Source of the DNA: Actinomycetota bacterium
GTDB lineage: Bacteria > Actinomycetota > Actinomycetes > Propionibacteriales > Nocardioidaceae
Assembly (NCBI GenBank): GCA_009702305.1
Contig: WLIH01000054.1
Span: 1-9,508 of the forward strand
Length of the DNA: 9,508 nt
Direction: 5' to 3'
Of this stretch, positions 1-8,457 are shown one piece after another. Within the stretch, counting starts at the first letter, position 1, and each line of letters begins with the position of its first letter. Position numbers and translations under genes: made by a program. The notes under the pieces were generated by a model. That model searched no databases. It saw nothing but the letters and a program-made list of their open reading frames with translations, and had not been told where the DNA came from.

Positions 1-284
1 CTCGGCGGCGTCGAGGTGGCGGAGCTGCACGCGCCGTTCAGCCACCAGGAGTTGATCCTGCGCCGCGAGCTCGGGCTGGGCGACGACGTGCGCATCAACC
101 CGTCCGGTGGGGCGCTGACCAGCAACCCGATGTTCTCCGGTGGCGGCATCCGCATCGGCGAGACCGCTCAGCGGATCTGGTCGGGCGAGATCTCCAAGGG
201 ACTCGGCCACGCGACCTCCGGCCCCGCCCTGCAGCAGAACCTCCTGTGTGTCCTGGAATCCAACAGTGGAAAGGGTGTCGCCTG

Positions 285-285
<1 letters not shown>
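1..285 (+). CDS. ltp4: Thiolase-like lipid-transfer protein/aldolase, Ltp4-like, C-terminal part
   Basis: The 5' part lies outside the window; 94 C-terminal residues remain, read in frame from base 1. They belong to the SCP2-thiolase (lipid-transfer protein) family: an ELH motif at local residues 8-10, NPSGGAL at 33-39, and a C-terminal GHATSG loop at 69-74. The GHP histidine motif of true thiolases is replaced by SNP (41-43), and a His (70) sits where the second catalytic Cys would be, so thiolysis is unlikely. Family knowledge: Ltp3 and Ltp4 of Rhodococcus are needed to shorten C24-branched sterol side chains, probably as retro-aldolases working with DUF35 partners. In M. tuberculosis ltp4 (Rv3522) directly precedes ltp3 (Rv3523), the order seen here. 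The TGA stop overlaps the next ATG by one base (TGATG), suggesting translational coupling. The family is secure; the Ltp4 label rests on context and remembered similarity. Confidence 0.75.
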
Positions 286-1448
<1,163 letters not shown>

Positions 1449-1454
1449 TCGTCG

Positions 1455-1507
1455 CCCGCCGACAGGTCCCGGCCGGCACCTGCCGTGTCCGGGTGCCTGT
1501 CGGCGGG
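1455..1507 (+). terminator. Hairpin after ltp3, candidate terminator
   Basis: Perfect 12-bp inverted repeat: CCCGCCGACAGG at 1455-1466 and its complement at 1496-1507, with a 29-base loop holding a second, competing GGCACC/GGTGCC pair. It starts 7 bases after the ltp3 stop and ends 5 bases before the -10-like element of the next gene. There is no T-tract, as is common for actinobacterial terminators. It probably ends ltp4-ltp3 transcripts, but its right arm overlaps the -35 zone of the following promoter, so it could also be a protein-binding site. Confidence 0.5.
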
Positions 1508-1511
1508 GTCC

Positions 1512-1523
1512 TAGGCTGAGCAC
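1512..1523 (+). promoter_or_regulatory. Leaderless-type promoter (-10) of the methionine aminopeptidase gene
   Basis: TAGGCT at 1512-1517 fits the actinobacterial -10 pattern TAnnnT and is followed by exactly six bases before the ATG at 1524. No Shine-Dalgarno sequence precedes that ATG. Both points suggest a transcript that begins at the start codon. No convincing -35 is visible. Confidence 0.5.
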
Positions 1524-2291
1524 ATGATCGAGCTCCGCACGCCCGCCCAGATCGAGCAGATGAAGCCGGCCGGGGAGTTCGTGGCGAGCGTGATCACGCG
1601 GCTGGCCGAGGTCGCCGCCGTCGGCATGAACCTGCTCGAGCTCGACGAGATCGCGCACGCGATGATCCGCGAGCGCGGGGCCGAGTCCTGCTACATCGAC
1701 TACCACCCGTCGTTCGGTGCCTCGCCGTTCGGCAAGGTGCTGTGCACCTCGGTCAACGACGCGGTGCTGCACGGCCTGCCGCACGACTACGTGCTCCAGG
1801 ACGGCGACCTGCTCAGCGTCGACTTCGCCGCGAGCGTCGACGGGTGGGTCTCCGACTCCGCGCTGAGCATCGTCGTCGGCACTCCCCGCGACGAGGACCT
1901 GCGGCTTATCGAGGTCACCGGTCAGGCGCTGATCGCCGGCATCAACGCAGCGACCGTCGGCAACCGGATCGGCGACATCTCGGCCGCGATCGCCGGCGTG
2001 GCGCGCGACGCCGGGCTGCTGATCAACACGCAGTTCGGCGGGCACGGCGTCGGGCGCACCATGCACGGCGATCCGCACATCCCCAACGACGGTCGTCCGG
2101 GCCGGGGCTACAAGCTCAAGGCGGGGCTGGTGATCGCGATCGAGCCGTGGTTCCTGCACACCACGGACCAGATCTTCACCGATCCGGACGGCTGGACGCT
2201 GCGCAGCGCCGACCACTCCCGTGGCGCGCACATGGAGCACACCATCGCCATCACCGACGACGGCCCGTACGTCCTCACCGCTCGCGGCTGA
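1524..2291 (+). CDS. map: Type I methionine aminopeptidase (M24 metallopeptidase)
   Basis: A 255-aa cytosolic enzyme that removes the N-terminal methionine from new proteins. All residues matching the dinuclear metal site of E. coli MetAP are present: Asp100, Asp111, His174 (in GGHGVGR), Glu207 (AIEPW) and Glu238 (HMEHT). The substrate-pocket residues His83 (VNDAVLHGLP), His181 and Trp224 are also there. The length matches the short bacterial form, without the SH3-binding N-terminal extension of mycobacterial MetAP1c. The ATG at 1524 is chosen because family homology starts almost at once and a TAGGCT -10 lies six bases upstream. It has its own promoter, flanking hairpins on both sides and no evident link to sterols, so it looks like a passenger housekeeping gene. 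Actinobacteria often carry more than one map paralogue; whether this is the essential copy cannot be judged here. Confidence 0.92.
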   Translation: MIELRTPAQIEQMKPAGEFVASVITRLAEVAAVGMNLLELDEIAHAMIRERGAESCYIDYHPSFGASPFGKVLCTSVNDAVLHGLPHDYVLQDGDLLSVDFAASVDGWVSDSALSIVVGTPRDEDLRLIEVTGQALIAGINAATVGNRIGDISAAIAGVARDAGLLINTQFGGHGVGRTMHGDPHIPNDGRPGRGYKLKAGLVIAIEPWFLHTTDQIFTDPDGWTLRSADHSRGAHMEHTIAITDDGPYVLTARG

Positions 2292-2317
2292 CCTCGGTCC
2301 CGAGCCCCGACATACGA

Positions 2318-2352
2318 CGACGCCCCCGGCCTGCAGCTGGCCGGGGGCGTCG
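2318..2352. terminator. Bidirectional terminator between map and cyp125
   Basis: Perfect 14-bp inverted repeat (2318-2331 and 2339-2352), rich in G and C (core GCCCCCGGCC / GGCCGGGGGC), with a 7-base loop. It lies between two convergent genes, 26 bases after the map stop and 13 bases beyond the cyp125 stop, so it can serve both strands. T-tracts are absent. Confidence 0.85.
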
Positions 2353-2365
2353 CACGTGGGAGGGA

Positions 2366-3598
2366 TCAGGCGTACTTGACCTGGAGGTCCTTGATGCCGT
2401 TGATCCAGCTGTGCCGCAGCCGCGAGGGCTCCTCGAGCTTGGCGATGTCGGGCGCGTAGTCGGCCAGCGCGTTGAAGATCAGGCTGACCTCCTGGCGGGC
2501 CAGGTTGGCACCGATGCAGTAGTGCGCGCCGTGACCACCGAAGGCGACGTGCGGGTTGGGCGAGCGCGTGATGTCGAAGGTGAAGGGATCCTCGAACACC
2601 TCGGGGTCGAAGTTGGCGCTGGAGTAGAAGAGGCCGACCCGCTCGCCCTTCTTGACCAGCTGGCCGCCCACCTCGACGTCGTTGAGGGCGGTGCGCTGGA
2701 AGGAGATGACGGGCGTCGCCCACCGGATCACCTCGTCGACCATCGTCGCCGGGCGCTCCTTCTTCCACAGCTCCCACTGCTCGGGGTTGTCGAGGAAGGC
2801 GTTCATGCCGTGGGTGATCGCGTTACGGGTCGTCTCGTTGCCCGCGACGGTCAAGATGATGACGAAGAAGCCGAACTCGTCGTCGGAGAGGCCGCGCCCG
2901 TCCTTGTCGGCGTGCACGAGCTTGCTCACGATGTCGTCGCGCGGGTTCTCCTTGCGGTCGGCCGCCATCGCCATGGCGTAGCCGAGGATCTCGGCCGAGG
3001 CGATCTCCGGGTCGCCGCCGATGTCGGGGTCGTCGGAGGCCAGCATCTGGTTGGACCAGTCGAAGAGCTTGCGCCGGTCCTCCTGCGGGACGCCGAGCAG
3101 GTCGGCGATCGCCTGCAGCGGCAGCTCGGCGGCGACCTCCTCGACGAAGTTGCCGGTGCCGCGCGAGACGGCGTCCTGCACGATCTGCTTGGCGCGCTTC
3201 TCCATGATCTCGTCCAGCGCCGCGATCGCGCGCGGCGTGAAGCCGCGCGAGACGATCTGGCGCGTCGACGTGTGCTCCGGGGCGTCCTGGTTGATCAGCA
3301 TCACGCGCTGCAGCTCGACCTGCTCGCGGAGCATGCCCTCGGCGAAGCGGATGATGGCGCCGTTCTCGGCGGTGGAGAAGTTCTTGCTGTCCTTGGACAC
3401 CGCGGCCACGTCGGCGTGCTTGGAGAGGGCCCAGTAGCCGGTGCCACCCTCGAAGCCGTCGCGCGAGCTCTGCGGCTGCTCGACCCAGAAGACCGGTGCG
3501 TTCTTGCGGATAGCCGCGAACTCGTCGTGCGGGACGCGGACGTGGTTCACGTCCGGGTCGGTGAAGTCGTACCCCGCGGGCAGGACGTCTGCGGTCAC
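2366..3598 (-). CDS. cyp125: Steroid C26 monooxygenase, cytochrome P450 CYP125 family
   Basis: A 410-aa soluble P450. CYP125 oxidises the terminal (C26/C27) carbon of cholesterol or cholest-4-en-3-one to the alcohol and on to the acid, which commits the side chain to CoA activation and beta-oxidation; it needs ferredoxin and reductase partners not seen here. Visible landmarks: the DFTDPD N-terminus (11-16), DAPEHT (105-110), RGFTPRA (118-124), the I-helix oxygen-activation motif AGNETTRN (252-259), the ExxR pair Glu289/Arg292, and the haem loop FGGHGAHYCIG with Cys361 as ligand. The NGIKDLQV ending (400-407) and other segments closely match M. tuberculosis CYP125A1 as I remember it. The GTG start at 3598 has an AGAGGG ribosome site on the minus strand (3610-3605) about six bases away. 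It diverges from fadA5 across a KstR-type control region, as in M. tuberculosis (Rv3545c/Rv3546). Confidence 0.95.
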   Translation of the reverse strand: MTADVLPAGYDFTDPDVNHVRVPHDEFAAIRKNAPVFWVEQPQSSRDGFEGGTGYWALSKHADVAAVSKDSKNFSTAENGAIIRFAEGMLREQVELQRVMLINQDAPEHTSTRQIVSRGFTPRAIAALDEIMEKRAKQIVQDAVSRGTGNFVEEVAAELPLQAIADLLGVPQEDRRKLFDWSNQMLASDDPDIGGDPEIASAEILGYAMAMAADRKENPRDDIVSKLVHADKDGRGLSDDEFGFFVIILTVAGNETTRNAITHGMNAFLDNPEQWELWKKERPATMVDEVIRWATPVISFQRTALNDVEVGGQLVKKGERVGLFYSSANFDPEVFEDPFTFDITRSPNPHVAFGGHGAHYCIGANLARQEVSLIFNALADYAPDIAKLEEPSRLRHSWINGIKDLQVKYA

Positions 3599-3629
3599 TG
3601 GATTCCCTCTCGATCTCGGTGCGCAAATG

Positions 3630-3643
3630 TGGAACAGGTTCTA
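3630..3643. promoter_or_regulatory. KstR operator 1 (cyp125 side)
   Basis: TGGAACAGGTTCTA matches all eight fixed bases of the published KstR consensus TnnAACnnGTTnnA. It lies 32-45 bases upstream of the cyp125 GTG. A weak minus-strand -10-like TAATCT (3656-3651) would place the cyp125 transcription start at or inside this site, so a bound TetR-type KstR would block initiation. KstR repression is relieved by steroid CoA thioesters in the studied organisms. Confidence 0.85.
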
Positions 3644-3696
3644 GTGAGAGAGATTACATACTCTCGGTAGGTGATGGAAGCCGAACCCGGCGTTTC

Positions 3697-4896
<1,200 letters not shown>

Positions 4897-4910
4897 CGCG
4901 ACAGCCCACG

Positions 4911-4959
4911 GGAGCAGGTCCTGCTCCGATCGACGTTCAGACCTCGTCGATCGGGGCAG
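4911..4959 (+). terminator. Overlapping hairpins after fadA5, candidate terminator
   Basis: Two mutually exclusive stems. The first pairs GGAGCAG (4911-4917) with CTGCTCC (4921-4927) over a 3-base loop. The second pairs 4921-4935 with 4945-4959, 15 bp with one G-T wobble and a 9-base loop. The shared strand is 4921-4927. The second stem ends inside the GGCAGGA that precedes the next ATG. It most likely terminates fadA5 transcription; the choice between stems could also affect expression of the next gene. Confidence 0.6.
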
Positions 4960-4969
4960 GATCCCCGGC

Positions 4970-5305
4970 ATGGATCGCCGTGCCACCGACCCGAACCAGC
5001 TCCCGCCGGACGCCGAGGGCCGCGACCTCGCGACGTACGTCGGTGAGGACATCGGACGACAGTTCATGCTGCGGCTGTCGGTGTTCGTCGCACTGCTGTG
5101 TCTGCTGGGTGGCGCGACGACCGACGCCGAGCCGGCCGTGAAGGCCGCCGGGGCGAGCGCAGGCGGCCTCGGCGCCTTCCTGCTGCTGATCGCCGGCCTC
5201 TCGCGATGGCAGCGTCCTCGGCAGTGGACGCTGCTGCTCCTCGTGCTCGGCGTGTGCGGAGCGCTGCTCGCCGTGATGCTCGTGCAGCACCGCGCCGCTT
5301 CCTAG
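4970..5305 (+). CDS. Small three-helix membrane protein, unknown function
   Basis: A 111-aa protein with no family I recognise. The first 30 residues are polar and charged (including DPNQLPPDAEGRD at 7-19), followed by three hydrophobic stretches at about 32-49, 60-78 and 86-106, so it is probably an integral inner-membrane protein with a cytosolic N-terminus. Positive residues (RWQRPRQ, 79-85) lie between helices 2 and 3. The ATG at 4970 may use the CAGGA at 4957-4961 as a ribosome site (eight bases); the overlapping CAGGAT could instead be a -10, seven bases from the ATG. It lies 71 bases before the type VII secretion-like gene and on the same strand, so it may be the first gene of that small group. 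The pattern of hydrophobic segments supports it as a real gene; nothing indicates a sterol role. Confidence 0.7.
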   Translation: MDRRATDPNQLPPDAEGRDLATYVGEDIGRQFMLRLSVFVALLCLLGGATTDAEPAVKAAGASAGGLGAFLLLIAGLSRWQRPRQWTLLLLVLGVCGALLAVMLVQHRAAS

Positions 5306-5376
5306 GCGGGTCCCCCGGCGTTTGCACGACGGCCGATCCGGGCACTCGTCGGTGACACCGCGACGAGGAGACCCCC

Positions 5377-6390
5377 ATGGCGCACGCTGTCGAGACACCC
5401 CGTGACTCCGGGCCGCTGCAGGTCGACCTGCCGGACCTGCGCGGCTACGCCCAGCTCATCGACGGGCTCGGCTTCGACCTCGGCACGCTGCAGACCCAGG
5501 CTGAGACCTACTGCGTCGACGCCGACTTCGGCAAGATCCTCGAGGACCTGACCTCCGACTACGCCGCGCTCCTCCCCCAGCTCAAGGAGCTGCTCGGGGA
5601 GAACGAGGTGTTGATGAAGCAGTACGCCCGAGCGCTCGACATCCAGGTGCTGGACTACGAGCGCACCGACGACGGTGTCGCGGGCAGCTTCGGGAGCGAC
5701 GGCATCCGCGGCGACACCGGCACCAACACCGGCGGTTTCGCCGCGAGCTCGCCCATCGACTGGACCGCCAGTCCCTATCCCAGCGAGAGCTCGCTGCCCG
5801 AGGTGTCGTTCGGCTTCGTCTTCGACCGCCTGGCCTGGGCGCTCGAGACCTTCTGCAACTGGGATGTGCGTACCGAGGTCACCGACTGGATCGCCGGCGA
5901 CGTCGTGGGGCTCTCCACCCAGGCCCACTGCTGGCAGCTCATCGGCCAGCGCCTCGGTGACACCGACAGCAGTCTCAGCACCGGCGAGATCAAGATCTAC
6001 GACACGTGGAGCGGGCAGGCTGCGAGCGCCCACGCCTCCTCGATGATCGGCTGGAGCCAGGCGCTGACCAGCCAGAGCACCGGGCTCGCCGACCTCGGCG
6101 AGCACCTGAGGTCGTTGGCGGCCGAAGCCGTCAACGTCGCCCAGATGGTCGTCGACTGCATCCGGCTCGCGATCGACCTGATCACCAGCGCCTGGGCGTT
6201 GCAGTACATCCCGATCTACGGCCAGGCCAAGTTCATCCAGAAGGCCTGGAACGCCTACAAGACCGCCAGCAAGGCCACCGCCTACATCCGGATGCTGATC
6301 TCAGCGCTGCGGGTCGTCAAGGACTACATCGTCGTGCTCATCGACACCCTCACGCCGTCCATGCTGCCGCCGAAGCCGATGGGCGTCTGA
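5377..6390 (+). CDS. Large type VII secretion (ESX)-like protein with WXG motif
   Basis: A 337-aa protein, mostly helical. Residues 15-93 look like an EspC-type helical hairpin (helices about 21-44 and 50-90), closed by YERTD (94-98), which fits the YxxxD/E type VII export signal in its expected place just after the hairpin. A Gly/Ser/Thr-rich linker follows (99-140). A second helical region (145-260) has WSG at 211-213 between two helices, the WXG100 signature, then a Trp-containing second helix. The C-terminus has two hydrophobic or amphipathic helices (about 257-278 and 303-325) and a short Pro-rich tail, so it may bind membrane. It lacks a Sec signal peptide. The ATG at 5377 has a GAGGAG ribosome site at 5365-5370. 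The next gene follows after one base and is likely a partner. Possible roles are exported effector, pore-forming protein or T7SS structural factor; no enzymatic domain is seen. Known actinobacterial WXG proteins are usually about 100 aa, so this is a long member. Confidence 0.7.
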   Translation: MAHAVETPRDSGPLQVDLPDLRGYAQLIDGLGFDLGTLQTQAETYCVDADFGKILEDLTSDYAALLPQLKELLGENEVLMKQYARALDIQVLDYERTDDGVAGSFGSDGIRGDTGTNTGGFAASSPIDWTASPYPSESSLPEVSFGFVFDRLAWALETFCNWDVRTEVTDWIAGDVVGLSTQAHCWQLIGQRLGDTDSSLSTGEIKIYDTWSGQAASAHASSMIGWSQALTSQSTGLADLGEHLRSLAAEAVNVAQMVVDCIRLAIDLITSAWALQYIPIYGQAKFIQKAWNAYKTASKATAYIRMLISALRVVKDYIVVLIDTLTPSMLPPKPMGV

Positions 6391-6391
6391 G

Positions 6392-6790
6392 ATGGACGAC
6401 GCGACCGGCCGCATCGTCGCTGCCTCCGCAGCGGCCAGGAGCGCTCTGACCGACATCCGCGGCGAGCTGGTCGCCGCGCGCGCCGAACTCGACGTCGCCC
6501 TGCGCCAGCCGCTGCTCAGCCCCGAGGAGCGCAAGGCGCTGCAGGAGGCAGCCGAGCGTGGCGACATGGGTCGTGAGATGCGCGGCTTCGCCGACGATGT
6601 AGGACGCGGCGAGGCCGACTGGGAGAGCTTCCTGCGCGGTGACGACGACCGCGGCGCCCTGCTCGCAGGCTTCGTCCAGCGCAGCGAGATCGAGCACGGC
6701 GAGCGCCTCGGCGCTGCCTTCGCCGACGCGCCCGCGCCGAGCGACGTCGACGACCCGCGGCCGCCTCGCGGCGGCCCTCAGGCGCCGTAG
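6392..6790 (+). CDS. Small acidic helical protein, probable partner of the WXG protein
   Basis: A 132-aa protein of unrecognised family. It has an Ala-rich amphipathic helix (about 8-36), a second helical segment beginning LSPEERKALQEAAERG (42-57), an acidic stretch around DWESFLRGDDD (76-86), another helix (88-110) and a Pro/Asp-rich disordered tail (113-132). No membrane segment or signal peptide is seen. The ATG at 6392 lies one base after the upstream stop, so translation is probably coupled, which points to a shared function such as a chaperone, antitoxin-like protector or co-secreted partner; this is inference. The 3' end overlaps the convergent SDR gene by 13 bases, and the Pro-rich tail (PPRGGPQAP) is encoded at that edge, so the reading frame may have been extended into its neighbour. 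Confidence 0.65.
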   Translation: MDDATGRIVAASAAARSALTDIRGELVAARAELDVALRQPLLSPEERKALQEAAERGDMGREMRGFADDVGRGEADWESFLRGDDDRGALLAGFVQRSEIEHGERLGAAFADAPAPSDVDDPRPPRGGPQAP

Positions 6791-7659
6791 ACCGGCTCCG
6801 GAGCCGGCGCCTCGGCGATCAGCTCGCGCAGCGCCGAGCCCACCTCGGGCGCGGCCCAGCGCTGACCTCGATCGCGGGTGGCGGCGTGCGCCCAGCCGCT
6901 CTCGAGGGTGAGCTTGCCGCCGTCGATCTCGATCACGCGTCCCGTGACGTCGCCGGACTCCTCGGAGGCCAGCCACGCCACGATCGGCGAGTTGTCCTCC
7001 GGCAGCGCCATCGCCGAGGTGTCGAACGCGCCCTCGGTCATCCGGGTGCGTGCGACCGGCGCGATCGCGTTGACGGTGACGCCGTAGCGACCCATCTCCT
7101 GGGCCGCGACCAGCGTGAGACCGGCGATCCCGGCCTTGGCGGCGGAGTACGTCGCCTGGCCGACCGAGCCCTGCAGGCCGGCACCCGACGAGGTGTTGAT
7201 GACGCGAGCCGCGCGCTGGCGACCCTCCTTCGCCTCGGCGCGCCAGTAGGCGCCTGCGTGCCGCAACGGCGCGAAGTGGCCCTTGAGGTGCACGCGGATG
7301 ACGGCGTCCCACTCCTCCTCCGAGGTGTTGACGAGCATCCGGTCGCGCACGAACCCGGCGTTGTTGACCAGGATGTCGAGACCGCCGTAGGTGTCGATGG
7401 CCTGCTGCACCATCGCCGCCGCCTGCTCGAAGTCGGCGACGTCGGCGCCGTTGGTCACCGCCCGGCCACCGGCGGCCTCGATCTCGGCGACGACGGAGGC
7501 GGCCGGGGACTCGCCCGTGCCCTCGCCCGCCAAGGAGACGCCGAAGTCGTTGACGACCACGGCTGCTCCGTGGGCGGCCAGCTCGAGCGCGTGCGCTCGG
7601 CCGATCCCGCGACCGGCGCCGGTGACGATCGCGACGCGACCCTCGAGAAGCTTGCTCAC
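6778..7659 (-). CDS. Short-chain dehydrogenase of the MFE-2/17beta-HSD4 type (Rv3548c-like)
   Basis: A 293-aa classical-fold SDR. Landmarks: cofactor loop TGAGRGIG (13-20), Asp38 at the end of the second strand (NAD preference, inferred), NNAG (99-102), catalytic Ser158, and Tyr171/Lys175 in YSAAK. The usual catalytic Asn is His124 within VHLKG, as in peroxisomal multifunctional enzyme type 2 dehydrogenases that oxidise (3R)-hydroxyacyl-CoA. Likely substrate: a hydroxyacyl-CoA intermediate of steroid or HIP degradation; the exact step is unassigned. The C-terminus runs about 45 residues past the IDGG motif, longer than a minimal SDR, as in Rv3548c (about 300 aa). The GTG at 7659 is chosen because VSKLLEGRVAIVTG is the family start and AAGGAG (minus strand, 7672-7667) lies seven bases upstream; a longer in-frame version would run back through the preceding gene. 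It follows the second SDR by four bases, so the two are coupled. Confidence 0.88.
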   Translation of the reverse strand: MSKLLEGRVAIVTGAGRGIGRAHALELAAHGAAVVVNDFGVSLAGEGTGESPAASVVAEIEAAGGRAVTNGADVADFEQAAAMVQQAIDTYGGLDILVNNAGFVRDRMLVNTSEEEWDAVIRVHLKGHFAPLRHAGAYWRAEAKEGRQRAARVINTSSGAGLQGSVGQATYSAAKAGIAGLTLVAAQEMGRYGVTVNAIAPVARTRMTEGAFDTSAMALPEDNSPIVAWLASEESGDVTGRVIEIDGGKLTLESGWAHAATRDRGQRWAAPEVGSALRELIAEAPAPEPVYGA

Positions 7660-7663
7660 AGAC

Positions 7664-8422
7664 CTACTCCTTGGTTGCAGCTGACAGGAAGATCGGCGGC
7701 TCTCCGCCGCCGTGACACTCGATGCGCGCACCCGAGACGTACGACGCGAGGTCGCTGGCGAGGAACACCGCGACCTGGCCGATCTCGGCCGGGTCGGCCA
7801 TCCGGCCCAGGGGGATCGTCGCCTCGATGGCCGCGACCTGGGCGTCGCCGCCGTAGTGGTCGTCGGTGTGCTCGGTGCGGCACAGACCGACGTCGATCGC
7901 GTTGATCCGGACCTTCGGCGCCCACTCGATGGCCAGCGACTTGGTGAGCGAGTCGACGCCCGCCTTCGCCGCGCCGTAGGCCGCGGTGCCCGGCGAGGGC
8001 CGCAGCGCGGAGATCGAGGAGATGTTGACGATCGAGCCGCCGCTCTCCTGCTGCTGCATGACCGCGTTGGCTGCCTGGGCGCACGCGAGGGGCCCCATCA
8101 GATTGAGACCGACGATCTTGTCGTGGAAGCGGGCCGAGGCGGTCGCCGCCTCGGAGTAGGGCGCTCCCCCGGCGTTGTTGACCAGCACGTCGAGGCGACC
8201 GTGGGCGGCGACGAGCTCGGCGACCATCGCGGTCACGGAGTCCGGGTCGCGCACGTCGCAGACGAGGTGGGTGGTGCCGGGCAGCGGATCGAGATCGGAG
8301 CGCGAGCAGGTCACGACGTCGGCACCGGCCGCGAGGAACGCCTCGGTGATCCCCCGACCGATCCCGCGGGCTCCGCCGGTCACGAGGACGACCCGTCCGG
8401 TCAGGTCGATCGAGAGCGCCAT
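7664..8422 (-). CDS. Short-chain dehydrogenase/reductase (Rv3549c-like)
   Basis: A 252-aa classical SDR. Landmarks: TGGARGIG (15-22), CSR at 39-41 (an Arg after the second strand, hinting at NADP), Asp56, NNAG (82-85), Asn107, Ser136, and Tyr149/Lys153 in YGAAK: a complete catalytic tetrad. The C-terminal part has the usual GRMADPAEIGQVAVFLASD helix region and SGARIECHGGGEPP (230-243). By position, beside Rv3548c-like and divergent from echA20, it corresponds to Rv3549c of the KstR2 regulon and probably reduces or oxidises a CoA-thioester intermediate of CD-ring degradation; the step is not known to me. The ATG at 8422 is chosen because homology starts there (MALSIDLTGRVVLVTGG) and a promoter with TATCCT six bases upstream fits a leaderless transcript. 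It is the first gene of a two-gene minus-strand operon. Confidence 0.88.
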   Translation of the reverse strand: MALSIDLTGRVVLVTGGARGIGRGITEAFLAAGADVVTCSRSDLDPLPGTTHLVCDVRDPDSVTAMVAELVAAHGRLDVLVNNAGGAPYSEAATASARFHDKIVGLNLMGPLACAQAANAVMQQQESGGSIVNISSISALRPSPGTAAYGAAKAGVDSLTKSLAIEWAPKVRINAIDVGLCRTEHTDDHYGGDAQVAAIEATIPLGRMADPAEIGQVAVFLASDLASYVSGARIECHGGGEPPIFLSAATKE

Positions 8423-8428
8423 GCTGGT

Positions 8429-8457
8429 AGGATACCAAGCAAGCGTTAGGTTGTTGA
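8429..8457 (-). promoter_or_regulatory. Promoter of the two-gene SDR operon, leaderless type
   Basis: On the minus strand: -35 TCAACA (8457-8452, four of six to TTGACA), 17-bp spacer, -10 TATCCT (8434-8429), then six bases to the ATG at 8422. There is no ribosome site before that ATG. The KstR2-like site fills most of the spacer. Confidence 0.6.
8438..8451. promoter_or_regulatory. KstR2-like operator in the SDR/echA20 divergent promoter
   Basis: AGCAAGCGTTAGGT matches the KstR2 consensus AnCAAGnnCTTGnT at eight of ten fixed bases (CTTG is TTAG). An extra left half-site, ACCAAG, abuts it at 8434-8439. It lies within the spacer of the minus-strand promoter and overlaps the -10 of the plus-strand promoter, so one bound repressor could block both. 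KstR2 controls the equivalent genes in mycobacteria and Rhodococcus and responds to HIP-CoA. The degenerate right arm keeps confidence moderate. Confidence 0.55.

Noticed and set aside
246..284. Earlier GTG start for ltp3 at 246
   Set aside because: It adds residues translated from the ltp4 end; the ATG at 285 has a ribosome site and the coupled TGATG overlap.
1742..3670. Plus-strand open frame of 642 codons opposite cyp125 and overlapping map
   Set aside because: Same kind of high-GC shadow; CYP125 motifs on the minus strand are unmistakable and the translation here is compositionally biased.
7660..7731. Longer N-terminus for the Rv3548c-like SDR starting near 7731
   Set aside because: It would overlap the end of the other SDR; the GTG at 7659 has a good AAGGAG and fits the family start.
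6886..7905. Plus-strand open frame across the two SDR genes
   Set aside because: Antisense shadow with Arg/Gly/Asp-rich low-complexity translation and no domain.
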